Below, piece after piece: positions 53,564-63,221 of a DNA stretch of 64,000 bases. The notes under the pieces were generated by a model. That model saw only the letters and a list, made by a program, of their open reading frames with translations, was not told where the DNA came from and did not search any database. Position 1 is the stretch's first letter. The number at the start of each line of letters is the position of its first letter. Source of the stretch: Bacillota bacterium (lineage in GTDB: Bacteria; Bacillota; Clostridia; Oscillospirales; Acutalibacteraceae); the NCBI GenBank assembly GCA_023458755.1, contig JAEWYE010000047.1, forward strand, positions 1 through 64,000. Reading direction: 5' to 3'. The position numbers and the translations under genes are program-made.

Positions 53564-53917
53564 ATGAATAATGCATCCGGTAAGATTGGGGAAGAATTCA
53601 CGGCAAAGCTTTTAGAAGAAAAAGGTTATCAGATTGTTGAAACCAACTATCACAGCCGCTTTGGCGAAATAGACATAATCGTAAAAGACGCAAAGTATAT
53701 TGTATTTGTCGAGGTTAAAACGCGGGAAGAAAACAGCATGGTGAATCCTTTGGAAGCGGTGACCGTCTCAAAACAAAAGAAAATCATAAAAACGGCACAG
53801 CTTTATCTGCAATCACACAGAACCGATTTGCAGCCTCGCTTTGATGTAGCCGGACTGGTAACCAATGCAGACGATATGTCCGTACTATCCGTAAACTATG
53901 TTACAAATGCGTTTTAA
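53564..53917 (+). CDS. YraN family (UPF0102) endonuclease-like protein
   Basis: 117-residue protein of the restriction-endonuclease-like YraN family. It has GKIGEEFTAKLLEEKGYQIVETNY and the PD-(D/E)XK-type core FGEIDIIVKD...VFVEVKTR. Function is unsettled; it is commonly found after rnhB. AAAGGG precedes the ATG. The 106-nt gap upstream contains inverted GACCG / CGGTC segments but no gene. Confidence 0.9.
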   Translation: MNNASGKIGEEFTAKLLEEKGYQIVETNYHSRFGEIDIIVKDAKYIVFVEVKTREENSMVNPLEAVTVSKQKKIIKTAQLYLQSHRTDLQPRFDVAGLVTNADDMSVLSVNYVTNAF

Positions 53918-53931
53918 AGGGGGACTGTGTT

Positions 53932-54858
53932 CTGAACTATTTTGATTTGCATTGTGATACAATTTCTGAATGTCTGAATAAAAACAAATCGCTTCGTGAA
54001 AACGACCTGCATCTTTCCTTAGCGCGCGGAAAAAATTTTTCAGCATGGTACCAGTGTTTTGGCATCTTTATACCGGATACCGTTCGCGGAACATCCGCAA
54101 CGGACTTATTTAAAAACGTATACAGCAAATTCAAAGAAGAAATCTGCTTAAATCAGGATAGTATCATGCAATGCAGAACGAGGGAAGATTTTCTTTCAGC
54201 AAAACAGCAGCATAAATGCGGTGCGATTTTAACGGTAGAAGGCGGAGCTGCACTTGCCGGAGAATTTGACAACATTGCTTATTTAGACGATTGCGGTGTA
54301 AAAGTTATTACCTTAACATGGAATGATACCTGTGAAATCGGCGACGGCGCAATGGTTGAAACCCCGCATGGGCTTACTTCTTTTGGTAAAAAGGCCGTTT
54401 TGGAGCTGGAACGCCGCGGAATTTTGATTGACGTTTCACATGCCAGCGACCCGCTGTTCTATGATGTCGCGGAGAACACTCACAAGCCGTTTATCGCCAC
54501 GCATTCCGACTCACGAACGATATGCGGCCATAAACGGAATCTGACAGATGAGCAGTTTGCTCTTTTAAAACAACGCGGCGGCTTGGTTGGTTTGAATTTT
54601 CACAAGCCTTTCTTGAATAATAATGATAAAGCGGATATGGATGACATTCTGCGCCACGCGGAACACTTTCTTTCGCTGGGCGGTGAAAGTGTGCTGGCAA
54701 TCGGCAGTGATTTTGACGGGTTAATTCTGCCGGACGATATTACCGGTATTGAATCTATTGAACCTTTGGCTAATTATTTTTTGCGGCATAACTACAGCCA
54801 AACGCTAGTAAACGCGATTTTCTATCAAAATGCGTATAACTTTTTCATTTCTCTTTGA
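53932..54858 (+). CDS. M19 (membrane-dipeptidase family) dipeptidase, probable CTG start
   Basis: About 308-residue zinc dipeptidase. Metal ligands are visible in DLHCDT (HxD) at the extreme N-terminus, ILTVEGGAAL (Glu), IDVSHAS, THSDSRTICGHKRNLTDEQ, and AIGSDFDG near the end. The only standard start (TTG at 53947) would begin one residue before the HxD motif and lies 23 nt from the ribosome binding site. A CTG at 53932 adds N-Y-F-D-L and lies 8 nt after AAAGGGGG, so it is the likely start. It may act in peptide or D-amino-acid dipeptide hydrolysis. Confidence 0.85.
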   Translation: MNYFDLHCDTISECLNKNKSLRENDLHLSLARGKNFSAWYQCFGIFIPDTVRGTSATDLFKNVYSKFKEEICLNQDSIMQCRTREDFLSAKQQHKCGAILTVEGGAALAGEFDNIAYLDDCGVKVITLTWNDTCEIGDGAMVETPHGLTSFGKKAVLELERRGILIDVSHASDPLFYDVAENTHKPFIATHSDSRTICGHKRNLTDEQFALLKQRGGLVGLNFHKPFLNNNDKADMDDILRHAEHFLSLGGESVLAIGSDFDGLILPDDITGIESIEPLANYFLRHNYSQTLVNAIFYQNAYNFFISL

Positions 54859-54883
54859 CAGAATCGTCATTCTAATATAAAAT
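54855..54883 (+). promoter_or_regulatory. sigma-A promoter for thrC
   Basis: A perfect TTGACA (54855-54860), a 17-nt spacer and TAAAAT (54878-54883). It overlaps the stop codon of the dipeptidase gene. Confidence 0.8.
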
Positions 54884-54983
54884 AGGAATAACAACGCAAA
54901 AGTAAAACGAATTTTCAAAATGATTGAGTTCACCCAATCTTCTCTGAAAAATCATAAGGGAATTCGTATAAGGGGGAAAAACC

Positions 54984-56492
54984 TTGAATTATAAATGTAC
55001 CAGAAACGATAACATGAATATTTCCGCCGCTCAGGCTATTGTGCAGGGAATATCCAAAGATGGGGGACTTTTTGTTCCGGAACAGTTTCCGCACTATTCC
55101 TACGCGGATTTATGCGAACTTCAGGAATCCAATTATGTAGATCGGGCAGCAAAAATTCTGTCCGACTTTCTCCCAGAGTTTACCGCGGACGAAATTTCTT
55201 CCTGTGTGTCACAGGCTTATGCGCCAGAAAAATTTTCCGGTGAAAATCCCGCGCCGTTGGTTTTGCTGGAAAACGGTGCTCTTAAGATGCATATGCTTGA
55301 ACTATGGCATGGCCCAACGTGCGCATTTAAGGACATGGCATTGCAGCTTTTACCGCATCTGCTGACAAAAAGCCTGCAAAAAACCAACTGCGAAAAAACA
55401 GCCTTAATATTGGTTGCTACCTCCGGCGACACCGGAAAAGCGGCTCTTGAGGGTTTTAAAGATGTAGCTGGTACGAAAATATTAGTGTTCTACCCCCAAG
55501 ATGGTGTCAGCCCGATGCAAAAAAGGCAGATGAACACGCAAGAGGGCGAAAATGTAAGTGTTTGCGCCATCGAGGGTAATTTTGACGATGCCCAGACCGG
55601 TGTAAAACGAATTTTTGTGAATGAAGAAATCAACAAGGCACTCAGTGAAAACAATATGCAGTTTTCAAGTGCAAACTCCATTAACTGGGGCAGACTTTTG
55701 CCGCAGATCGTGTATTATTTCTCTGCCTATTGCGACCTAATGGCATATGGAGAAATTGAGCATGAAGGCGAGAGGGTAAATATTGTTGTGCCAACCGGCA
55801 ATTTCGGCAATATTTTGGCTGCCTATTACGCCAGAAAAATGGGACTGCCTGTCAACAAACTAATTTGCGCGTCCAATTCAAACAATGTGCTGACTGAATT
55901 TTTAAAAACCGGTGTTTATGACCGCAATCGTCCATTCTTTACTACACTTTCCCCGTCCATGGATATTTTGGTTTCCAGTAACTTGGAACGTCTTTTGTAC
56001 GATATTACTGGTGGAAACGTGGAAAAAGTAAGCGGCTGGATGCGGGAACTGAACACCACCGGACGTTATCAGGTTGACCGAGATGTTCTGAATGCTTTGC
56101 ATGACCTGTTTTATTCCGGCTGCTGCAACGATACAGACACCAAAACTACCATCAAAGAAATGGAACAAGATGAAAGATATCTGTGTGATACGCATACCGC
56201 AGTTGCCATTCATGTTTATCACCAGTATGTAACGGATACACAGGATGGAAAAACACCTGCCATTGTTGTTTCTACCGCAAGTCCGTATAAATTTGCAGAC
56301 AGCGTATTGAGTGCAGTTTCGGATGATTATGACAAGAGTGAAGATGAATTTACAAAAATCAGCGAACTTTCCGCCTTAACCGGCACATCCATTCCACAGC
56401 CGATTGCGGATTTACAGGCAAAGAAAGTTCGCTTTCAAAACGTTTGCACAGCTGACAAAATGGGCGAGACTGTGCTGAAATTAATCCGTTAG
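54984..56492 (+). CDS. thrC: threonine synthase
   Basis: 502-residue PLP enzyme converting O-phosphohomoserine to threonine. It begins with the family NYKCTRND and has the PLP-lysine motif HGPTCAFKDMALQLLP near residue 110, VATSGDTGKAALEGF and NFGNILAAYYA. The long form, as in yeast and many Clostridia. The start is a TTG at 54984, 7 nt after AGGGGG. No hom or thrB is adjacent. I saw no T-box in the short ~100-nt leader. Confidence 0.95.
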   Translation: MNYKCTRNDNMNISAAQAIVQGISKDGGLFVPEQFPHYSYADLCELQESNYVDRAAKILSDFLPEFTADEISSCVSQAYAPEKFSGENPAPLVLLENGALKMHMLELWHGPTCAFKDMALQLLPHLLTKSLQKTNCEKTALILVATSGDTGKAALEGFKDVAGTKILVFYPQDGVSPMQKRQMNTQEGENVSVCAIEGNFDDAQTGVKRIFVNEEINKALSENNMQFSSANSINWGRLLPQIVYYFSAYCDLMAYGEIEHEGERVNIVVPTGNFGNILAAYYARKMGLPVNKLICASNSNNVLTEFLKTGVYDRNRPFFTTLSPSMDILVSSNLERLLYDITGGNVEKVSGWMRELNTTGRYQVDRDVLNALHDLFYSGCCNDTDTKTTIKEMEQDERYLCDTHTAVAIHVYHQYVTDTQDGKTPAIVVSTASPYKFADSVLSAVSDDYDKSEDEFTKISELSALTGTSIPQPIADLQAKKVRFQNVCTADKMGETVLKLIR

Positions 56493-56504
56493 GAAGAGGC
56501 TTAC

Positions 56505-57194
56505 ATGTCACTGTTTGCGATTGCTGATCTTCATCTGTCACTTGGCTGTGACAAGCCGATGGATGTTTTTACAGGCTGGCAGAATTATACGGAAAAATTG
56601 GAAAAGAACTGGCGGAATATCGTAAAGCCGGAGGACACGGTCGTGATTGCCGGAGATGTTTCCTGGGCAATGAAACTGGAGGACTGTGAAAAAGATTTTG
56701 CATTTCTTCATGCGCTGCCCGGCAGTAAGTTGATTTTAAAAGGCAATCATGATTACTGGTGGTCAACAAAGAAAAAAATTGATACCTTTTTCAAGGATCA
56801 CGGTTTTGATTCATTGCAGATCATTCACAATAATTCCTATGTTGTCGGCGATGTGGCGGTCTGCGGAACACGCGGCTGGCTTTATAACGCCGAAAATGAA
56901 GAGGATATGAAAATCGTGAACCGGGAAGTCGGGCGTCTGAATGCTTCTTTGGACAATGCAGCGCAGCAAGGGGTAAATCCGATTGTCTTTTTGCATTATC
57001 CCCCCGTCTATGACAGTCTGCAATGCGATGAGATTTTGAGCGTGCTTGAAACACGCGGTATTCAGTCCTGTTATTTTGGTCATATTCACGGCAGTGAAGC
57101 CGCGAAACGTGCAGTGGTCGGGGAATACCACGGAATTAAAATGCATTTAATATCATGCGATTATGTGAATTTTGTACCTGTTTTGGTTCGATGA
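56505..57194 (+). CDS. calcineurin-like metallophosphoesterase
   Basis: 229-residue dimetal phosphoesterase. The motifs ADLHL, GDVSWAM, GNHDYWW, LHYPP and GHIHG give the complete metal-binding set. Such single-domain proteins are common in Clostridia; the substrate is unknown. GGAAGAGG precedes the ATG, 12 nt after thrC, so it is probably co-transcribed with it. Confidence 0.88.
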   Translation: MSLFAIADLHLSLGCDKPMDVFTGWQNYTEKLEKNWRNIVKPEDTVVIAGDVSWAMKLEDCEKDFAFLHALPGSKLILKGNHDYWWSTKKKIDTFFKDHGFDSLQIIHNNSYVVGDVAVCGTRGWLYNAENEEDMKIVNREVGRLNASLDNAAQQGVNPIVFLHYPPVYDSLQCDEILSVLETRGIQSCYFGHIHGSEAAKRAVVGEYHGIKMHLISCDYVNFVPVLVR

Positions 57195-57222
57195 ATAATT
57201 TATTAATATTTACAAGAATAGG

Positions 57223-57251
57223 TAGAATGTTTAATACGTATGTGCTATAAT
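57223..57251 (+). promoter_or_regulatory. extended -10 promoter for tig
   Basis: A TGC-TATAAT extended -10 (57243-57251) with a poor -35 (TAGAAT at 57223-57228) lies 40 nt before tig. Confidence 0.5.
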
Positions 57252-57291
57252 ATTAAAGATAATTTGCAATTTTGCAGGAGGAAAATTTAAA

Positions 57292-58593
57292 ATGAGTTTA
57301 AAATCGTCTAATAAGGTTGACACAAACCGTTATCAGCTTGAAATTGAGGTTGATGCAAAAACATTTGGAGAGGCCTTAACCAACGCGTATAAAAAAGAAA
57401 GCAAGAAAATCACGATTCCGGGTTTCCGCAAGGGAAAAGCTCCGCGCGCTTATATTGAAAAATACTACGGAGACAAAGTGTTTTATGAAGATGCTATCAA
57501 TGCCGTATATCCGGATGCTTTGGATGAAGCCATCAAAGAAGCTGGATTAGAAGTAATTGAAGATAAAATTGATTTTGATATGGTAGATGCCAGCGCAGAC
57601 GGTTTCTCCTTTAAAGCTACCGTTACAACAAAGCCGGAAGTCACCATTGAAAATTATAAGGGCTTATCCGTAACAAAGAAGCCGGTTGTTGTTGACGACA
57701 AAGACATCGATGCGGAAATTGAAAAAGTTCGTGACCGCAATTCCAGAATGGTAACGGTCGAAGACAGAACCGCTCAGAACGATGATATTGCCGTGATTGA
57801 TTTTGACGGTTATGTGGACGGTGTCGCATTCGAAGGCGGCAAAGCAGAAAATTACAGCTTAACTCTTGGCGGCGGTCAATTTATCCCTGGCTTTGAAGAG
57901 CAGGTTGTCGGCCACAGCACAGGCGATGAATTTGATGTAAACGTTACCTTCCCGAAAGAATATCAGGCGGCGGAGCTTGCTGATAAAGCGGCCGTTTTCA
58001 AAATTAAGCTGCATGAGATCAAAAAGAAGGAACTTCCGGAAGTTGACGACGATTTTGTCAAAGATGTAAGTGAATTTGATACCGTTGAAAAATACAAAGA
58101 CGATATTAAAGCGAAACTCACAGACGCCCGTGAAAAAGAGGCAACTGATGACGTTGAAAATCAACTGATTGATCAATTAATTGAGAACATGAAGGCAGAA
58201 ATTCCGGACGCTATGTTCCAAAACAAAATCAATGAGGATATCCGTGAATTCGGTTATCGTTTACAGTCACAGGGACTTGATTTCGATACCTACCTGAAAT
58301 ATACCGGTATGAACAAAGATACCATCCGCGATACATTCAAGCCGCAGGCAGAACGTCAGGTTAAAGTTCGCCTTGCTCTTGAAAAGATCGCACAGCTCGA
58401 AAATATTCAGCCTTCCGATGAAGATATTGAGGCAGAATTTGCAAAATTGGCAGAAAGCTATAAAATTGACGTTGACAAGGTAAAAACCTTTATACCGAAA
58501 GAAGAACTTGTAAAAGATCTTTCTGTCGAAAAGGCAATCGGTATTGTTCGTGACAGTGCCAATATCAGTGAAGCTGCAGCAGACGCTGAATAA
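57292..58593 (+). CDS. tig: trigger factor
   Basis: 433-residue ribosome-bound chaperone and prolyl isomerase. The N-terminal ribosome-binding domain has the signature GFRKGKAP near residue 45. An FKBP-type PPIase domain follows (about 150-240, DDIAVIDFDGYVDG), then a helical C-terminal chaperone domain. GGAGG precedes the ATG. It heads the tig-clpP-clpX-lon-engB block. Confidence 0.96.
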   Translation: MSLKSSNKVDTNRYQLEIEVDAKTFGEALTNAYKKESKKITIPGFRKGKAPRAYIEKYYGDKVFYEDAINAVYPDALDEAIKEAGLEVIEDKIDFDMVDASADGFSFKATVTTKPEVTIENYKGLSVTKKPVVVDDKDIDAEIEKVRDRNSRMVTVEDRTAQNDDIAVIDFDGYVDGVAFEGGKAENYSLTLGGGQFIPGFEEQVVGHSTGDEFDVNVTFPKEYQAAELADKAAVFKIKLHEIKKKELPEVDDDFVKDVSEFDTVEKYKDDIKAKLTDAREKEATDDVENQLIDQLIENMKAEIPDAMFQNKINEDIREFGYRLQSQGLDFDTYLKYTGMNKDTIRDTFKPQAERQVKVRLALEKIAQLENIQPSDEDIEAEFAKLAESYKIDVDKVKTFIPKEELVKDLSVEKAIGIVRDSANISEAAADAE

Positions 58594-58647
58594 TTATCCA
58601 CTTATTTGTCAATTATGAATTGGTGTCGGCTTTTTGCCCGCCACATG

Positions 58648-58708
58648 ATCACTTATCGCTTTCCACGCGACGCGATAAGTGATTCATTTTCAAATTTTAT
58701 CGCGTGGA
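58648..58708 (+). promoter_or_regulatory. possible pseudoknot or alternative hairpins in the clpP leader
   Basis: A perfect 12-bp stem pairs 58648-58659 with 58672-58683. Its 12-nt loop contains TCCACGCGA (58662-58670), which is exactly complementary to TCGCGTGGA at 58700-58708. The latter lies directly before the clpP ribosome binding site. Both helices can form together as an H-type pseudoknot, or they can alternate. Confidence 0.5.
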
Positions 58709-58723
58709 GAAAAGGCGGTTATT

Positions 58724-59305
58724 ATGAGTTTAGTACCTTATGTTATTGAACAAACTAATCGCGGTGAGCGTTCATACGACATTTTTTCCCGCTTGCTCAA
58801 CGATAGAATTGTTATGCTTACCGAGGAAGTCAACGATACGACTTCAAGCTTGGTAGTTGCACAACTCTTGTATTTAGAGGGACAGGATCCAGCTAAAGAC
58901 ATCAGCTTATACATCAACAGCCCTGGTGGTTCTGTAACTGCTGGCATGGCCATCTATGACACCATGCAGTATATTAAATGTGATGTTTCCACGATTTGCA
59001 TGGGCATGGCAGCCAGCATGGGTGCGTTTTTGTTGGCGGCCGGTGCAAAAGGCAAACGTTTTGCCCTGCCGAACAGCGATATTATGATTCATCAGCCAAG
59101 CGGCGGCGCACAGGGTCAGGCAACGGATATCATGATTCATGCCGACCATATTATTGCCACAAAGAAAAAGCTGAACCAAATTCTCGCAGAAAGAACGGGT
59201 CAGCCCTTGGAAACCATTATGAAAGATACTGAACGCGATAATTTTATGACCGCGCAGGATGCTTTGGCTTATGGCCTTATCGACAAGGTCATCGACAAAC
59301 GATAA
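58724..59305 (+). CDS. clpP: ATP-dependent Clp protease proteolytic subunit
   Basis: 193-residue serine peptidase forming the 14-mer chamber used by ClpX. The catalytic triad is in place: Ser98 (MAASMGA), His123 (MIHQPSGG) and Asp172 (TERDNF). The start at 58724 with AAAAGGCGG is preferred over the upstream in-frame ATG at 58679, which falls inside the leader structure. clpX follows after 17 nt. No CtsR box was recognised upstream. Confidence 0.97.
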   Translation: MSLVPYVIEQTNRGERSYDIFSRLLNDRIVMLTEEVNDTTSSLVVAQLLYLEGQDPAKDISLYINSPGGSVTAGMAIYDTMQYIKCDVSTICMGMAASMGAFLLAAGAKGKRFALPNSDIMIHQPSGGAQGQATDIMIHADHIIATKKKLNQILAERTGQPLETIMKDTERDNFMTAQDALAYGLIDKVIDKR

Positions 59306-59322
59306 ATTGGATTGGTGATGAA

Positions 59323-60633
59323 ATGCCTAACAACGACGAAACCAAAGACAGAGATATCTGCTGCTCCTTTTGTGGCAAGCCGCAGGATCAGGCACGGCGG
59401 TTAATTGCGGGCCCCGGTGTTTATATTTGTGACGAGTGCATTGAATTGTGTATGTCAATTCTCGAGGACGACTCCAACATCGCCAACCGTAAAACAAGTT
59501 ACAACGAACCGACCACAATATTGCCAAAGCCTCAGGAAATCAAAAAAATGCTCGATGATTATGTAATCGGTCAAGATGAAGCAAAGGTAGCACTTTCCGT
59601 TGCCGTTTACAATCATTATAAGCGTATTTATTACGGCAAAGGCGATGTGGAAATCACAAAAAGCAACGTGCTTCTGCTTGGGCCTACCGGTGTGGGAAAA
59701 ACACTGTTAGCTCAAACACTGGCAAAGCTGCTGGATGTTCCTTTTGCCATTGCTGACGCCACCACATTAACCGAAGCCGGCTATGTCGGCGAGGATGTGG
59801 AAAATATCCTTTTGCGTTTGATTCAAGCCGCCGATTATGATATTGAACGCGCTGAACGCGGCATCATCTATATTGACGAAATTGATAAAATCGCAAGGAA
59901 ATCCGAGAATCCGTCCATTACCCGCGATGTTAGCGGTGAGGGTGTGCAGCAGGCTCTTTTAAAGATTCTGGAAGGTACAATATCCAACGTTCCACCGCAG
60001 GGCGGCAGAAAGCATCCGCAGCAGGAGTTTTTGCAGGTTGATACTTCCAATATCCTGTTCATTTGCGGCGGCGCGTTTGACGGACTTGAAAAAATCATTG
60101 AAAAACGGACTGCGTCTTCCGCCATGGGTTTTGGCGCAGATGTGAAAAGCAAAGCAGAATTGGATTCCACTTCCTGGTTTTCTCAGATTATCCCTCACGA
60201 TTTAGTGAAATTCGGGCTGATTCCTGAATTAGTTGGTCGTTTACCGGTGATCTGTTCCTTAAAAGGACTGGATGAAAATGCTCTGGTACGAATTTTGACG
60301 GAACCGAAAAACTGTTTGGTCAATCAATACAAAAAGCTGTTCCAGCTTGATAAGGTTGAACTTGAGTTTAAGATGGACGCATTGAAAGCGATTGCAAAAA
60401 AGACCATTGAGCGTCAAACCGGCGCAAGAGGGTTACGCTCCATTATGGAAGAAACACTAACTTCGCTTATGTATGACGTACCGTCTGATTACACGATTGA
60501 AAAAGTAACAATTTCCGAAGATACCGTAACCAATGGTGCAAAGCCGGAACTTGTATACAATGAAGATCGAAAACCAGTCAAAATTAAAATTACGAATCCA
60601 AGGAAGCGCGGCCGTAAAGATACGGCTTCCTAA
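59323..60633 (+). CDS. clpX: ATP-dependent Clp protease ATP-binding subunit ClpX
   Basis: 436-residue AAA+ unfoldase. The N-terminal zinc domain has CSFCGKPQ...CDECIELC. Walker A is GPTGVGKT near residue 123 and Walker [12 protein letters not shown]. Pore loop GYVGEDV and sensor-2 TGARGLRSI are present. The IGF-type ClpP-contact loop appears as AMGFGAD. It forms a two-gene unit with clpP. Confidence 0.97.
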   Translation: MPNNDETKDRDICCSFCGKPQDQARRLIAGPGVYICDECIELCMSILEDDSNIANRKTSYNEPTTILPKPQEIKKMLDDYVIGQDEAKVALSVAVYNHYKRIYYGKGDVEITKSNVLLLGPTGVGKTLLAQTLAKLLDVPFAIADATTLTEAGYVGEDVENILLRLIQAADYDIERAERGIIYIDEIDKIARKSENPSITRDVSGEGVQQALLKILEGTISNVPPQGGRKHPQQEFLQVDTSNILFICGGAFDGLEKIIEKRTASSAMGFGADVKSKAELDSTSWFSQIIPHDLVKFGLIPELVGRLPVICSLKGLDENALVRILTEPKNCLVNQYKKLFQLDKVELEFKMDALKAIAKKTIERQTGARGLRSIMEETLTSLMYDVPSDYTIEKVTISEDTVTNGAKPELVYNEDRKPVKIKITNPRKRGRKDTAS

Positions 60634-60644
60634 TCAATATCATG

Positions 60645-60694
60645 GCTGTTGCAGGAAAGGGCAAATACGCTCTGCTTTGCAGCAGCCTTTTCTG
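60645..60694 (+). terminator. possible terminator between clpX and lon
   Basis: GGCTGTTGCA (60645-60654) pairs with TGCAGCAGCC (60679-60688), with one G-T pair, and is followed by TTTT. Confidence 0.5.
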
Positions 60695-60767
60695 CTAAAT
60701 AGTGTGCTGTATCCGCCTATTTTTTTCGGTACAGAGAGTTTTTATAGTTTTTATATAGGAGCCAAAA

Positions 60768-63191
60768 ATGAGTACTAACAATGAAACCGTACAACAAGAA
60801 ACTATGCTTCTCCCAGTGCTTGCACTGCGGGGACTGGTTATATTTCCGGAAATGATGCTTCAATTTGACGTGGGCAGAAAAAAATCTGTTTTAGCGTTGG
60901 AAGAGGCCATGGGGAACAATCAGCTGATTTTTCTGGTTGCGCAAAAGGATTTGTCCGACAATGAACCTACTGTAGACCAGCTATATAAAACCGGTGTGGT
61001 CGCAAAAGTCAAACAGGTGCTTCATCATTCAGAGGAAGGAATCCGCCTGTTTGTGGAAGGTTTGTATCGTGCACAGATCATGCATGCTGTTCAGGACAGT
61101 CCGTTCATTTCAGCAACGGTTCGACCTGTCGAAACCCAAAAAGTTCGAAAAACCCATAAGATTGAAGCTCTAATGCGGCATACACAGGATGTCTTTGAAG
61201 AGTATATCCATAATTATAAGCATATTCCGCCCGATATCATTTTGGGTGTAGTGCAGCAAAAAGACTGCGGTACGCTTGCAGATTATATTTCGTCCAATAT
61301 CATGCTGGATTATGAAAAAAAGCAAGAGATACTGGCAGAAATTCATCCCGTAAAGCGACTGGAAAAGCTTTTGGTTTTCCTCAAAGATGAAATTCAGATT
61401 AACTCTTTAGAAAATGAAATCAGCGAGAAAACCAAGGAGCAAATCGACCAGAATCAGCGGGAGTATTTTTTGCGTGAGCAAATGAAAACCATTGCCTATG
61501 AACTTGGCGACGATGATAATCCGGAAGAAGAAGCCGATGAGTTCCGGGAGCGTATTCTCAAAATGAAGCTGCCAGATCAGCAAACCGAAAAGCTCTTAAA
61601 AGAATGCGACCGCTTTTCTAAAATGCCGTATGGTTCCCATGAAGCCAGCGTTATCCGCAGCTATATTGAAATTTGTCTGGAATTGCCATGGAACAAGCTG
61701 AGCCATGACAACATTGATTTAGTAAAATCCAAAAAAGTTTTGGATCGCGATCACTATGGTCTTGAAAAAGTGAAAGAACGTATCCTTGAAACACTTGCCG
61801 TACGCAAACTTGCACCCGATATTAGCGGACAGATTATTTGCCTTGTCGGCCCTCCCGGAATCGGCAAAACCTCTATTGCCCGTTCGATTGCCAAAGCAAT
61901 CGGCAGAAAATATGTGCGCGTTTCCCTTGGTGGTGTACGGGATGAATCCGATATTATGGGCCATCGCAAAACTTATATCGGTTCGATGCCGGGCAGAATT
62001 ATTTCTGCTCTCAAGCAGGCAGGAACCAGGAATCCATTGCTATTGTTAGATGAAATTGATAAGCTCGGCAATGATTTTCGCGGCGATCCCGCTTCCGCTT
62101 TGCTGGAAGTTCTGGATGCGGATCAAAATTCCTCCTTCTATGATCATTATATCGATATGCCTTTTGACTTGAGTAAAGTTCTTTTTCTCACAACTGCAAA
62201 CGATTATTCTTCGATCCCAGCGCCGCTCCTGGACAGAATGGATGTTATTACTCTTACCAGCTACACCCATGAAGAAAAATTCAACATTGCCGCGAAACAC
62301 TTAGTTCCCAAGCAACTAAAAAAACACGGTATTGCCGCAAAACAACTCAAAATTACACCGGATGCCTTACATGAACTGATTGACGGTTATACTCGTGAGG
62401 CCGGAGTAAGAGGTTTGGAACGAGAAATTGCTTCCATTTGCCGCAAGTGCGCAAAAAAAATTGTTTCAGGTGAAACCGCCAAAATAACAGTTGCTCCTCA
62501 GAATTTAGAGGAACTGTTGGGGCCAAAAAAATTCAAGCAGGACGAGCTTGGAAAAACAGATGAAATTGGTCTGGTGAATGGGTTGGCATGGACAAGTGTC
62601 GGCGGTGAAACCATGCCGATTGAAGTTGCGGTTATGGAAGGAACCGGAAAAATCGAATTGACCGGATCTCTGGGCGATGTTATGAAAGAATCCGCACACG
62701 CCGCAATTAGCTGCATTCGCTGCAGAGCATCCACATTTGGCATTCATCATGATTTTTACAGTAAATTTGATATCCATATCCATGTTCCGGAAGGCGCTAT
62801 TCCAAAGGACGGCCCATCCGCCGGAACCGCTATGGCAACCGCGATTACTTCGGCACTTTGCAAGATCCCGGTTCATCACGATGTCGCGATGACCGGAGAA
62901 ATTACACTCCGCGGAAGAGTACTGCCAATCGGAGGACTAAAAGAAAAAACGATGGCGGCTTATCGCGCCGGAATTAAAAAAGTGATTATCCCAATGGATA
63001 ATGTTTCCGATTTGGCTGAAATTGACAGTGTCGTGAAGAATTCCTTGCAGTTTTTGCCGGTTGATAAAGTGGAAGACGCTTTAAAGGCTGCTCTTCTTTA
63101 TATGCCGCAGCCGCAAACGGAAAACAACGATGCTGAAACCTTGCCGGAAACATGCGGTCATACAATTGCGGTGCCGCATATCCCGCAATAA
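60768..63191 (+). CDS. lon: ATP-dependent protease Lon
   Basis: 807-residue AAA+ protease. The N-terminal substrate-binding domain covers about residues 1-200. The ATPase domain has Walker A GPPGIGKTS and Walker B LLLDEIDK. The C-terminal protease domain has the catalytic Ser in KDGPSAGTAMA and Lys in GGLKEKTMAAYRAG. The last ~25 residues are unconserved. The ATG at 60768 follows AGGAG. engB is 30 nt downstream, the same order as in Bacillus. Confidence 0.97.
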   Translation: MSTNNETVQQETMLLPVLALRGLVIFPEMMLQFDVGRKKSVLALEEAMGNNQLIFLVAQKDLSDNEPTVDQLYKTGVVAKVKQVLHHSEEGIRLFVEGLYRAQIMHAVQDSPFISATVRPVETQKVRKTHKIEALMRHTQDVFEEYIHNYKHIPPDIILGVVQQKDCGTLADYISSNIMLDYEKKQEILAEIHPVKRLEKLLVFLKDEIQINSLENEISEKTKEQIDQNQREYFLREQMKTIAYELGDDDNPEEEADEFRERILKMKLPDQQTEKLLKECDRFSKMPYGSHEASVIRSYIEICLELPWNKLSHDNIDLVKSKKVLDRDHYGLEKVKERILETLAVRKLAPDISGQIICLVGPPGIGKTSIARSIAKAIGRKYVRVSLGGVRDESDIMGHRKTYIGSMPGRIISALKQAGTRNPLLLLDEIDKLGNDFRGDPASALLEVLDADQNSSFYDHYIDMPFDLSKVLFLTTANDYSSIPAPLLDRMDVITLTSYTHEEKFNIAAKHLVPKQLKKHGIAAKQLKITPDALHELIDGYTREAGVRGLEREIASICRKCAKKIVSGETAKITVAPQNLEELLGPKKFKQDELGKTDEIGLVNGLAWTSVGGETMPIEVAVMEGTGKIELTGSLGDVMKESAHAAISCIRCRASTFGIHHDFYSKFDIHIHVPEGAIPKDGPSAGTAMATAITSALCKIPVHHDVAMTGEITLRGRVLPIGGLKEKTMAAYRAGIKKVIIPMDNVSDLAEIDSVVKNSLQFLPVDKVEDALKAALLYMPQPQTENNDAETLPETCGHTIAVPHIPQ

Positions 63192-63221
63192 ACCGCCGTA
63201 TTAAATAGAATGAGGTTTACA

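Noticed and set aside
54859..54983. Possible T-box leader for thrC
   Set aside because: The leader is only about 100 nt long and lacks a T-box sequence or an antiterminator/terminator pair; only a small GATTG/CAATC hairpin is present.
57195..60767. CtsR or CIRCE operators near tig, clpP, clpX or lon
   Set aside because: No heptanucleotide direct repeat of the CtsR type or 9-bp inverted CIRCE repeat was seen in the intergenic regions.
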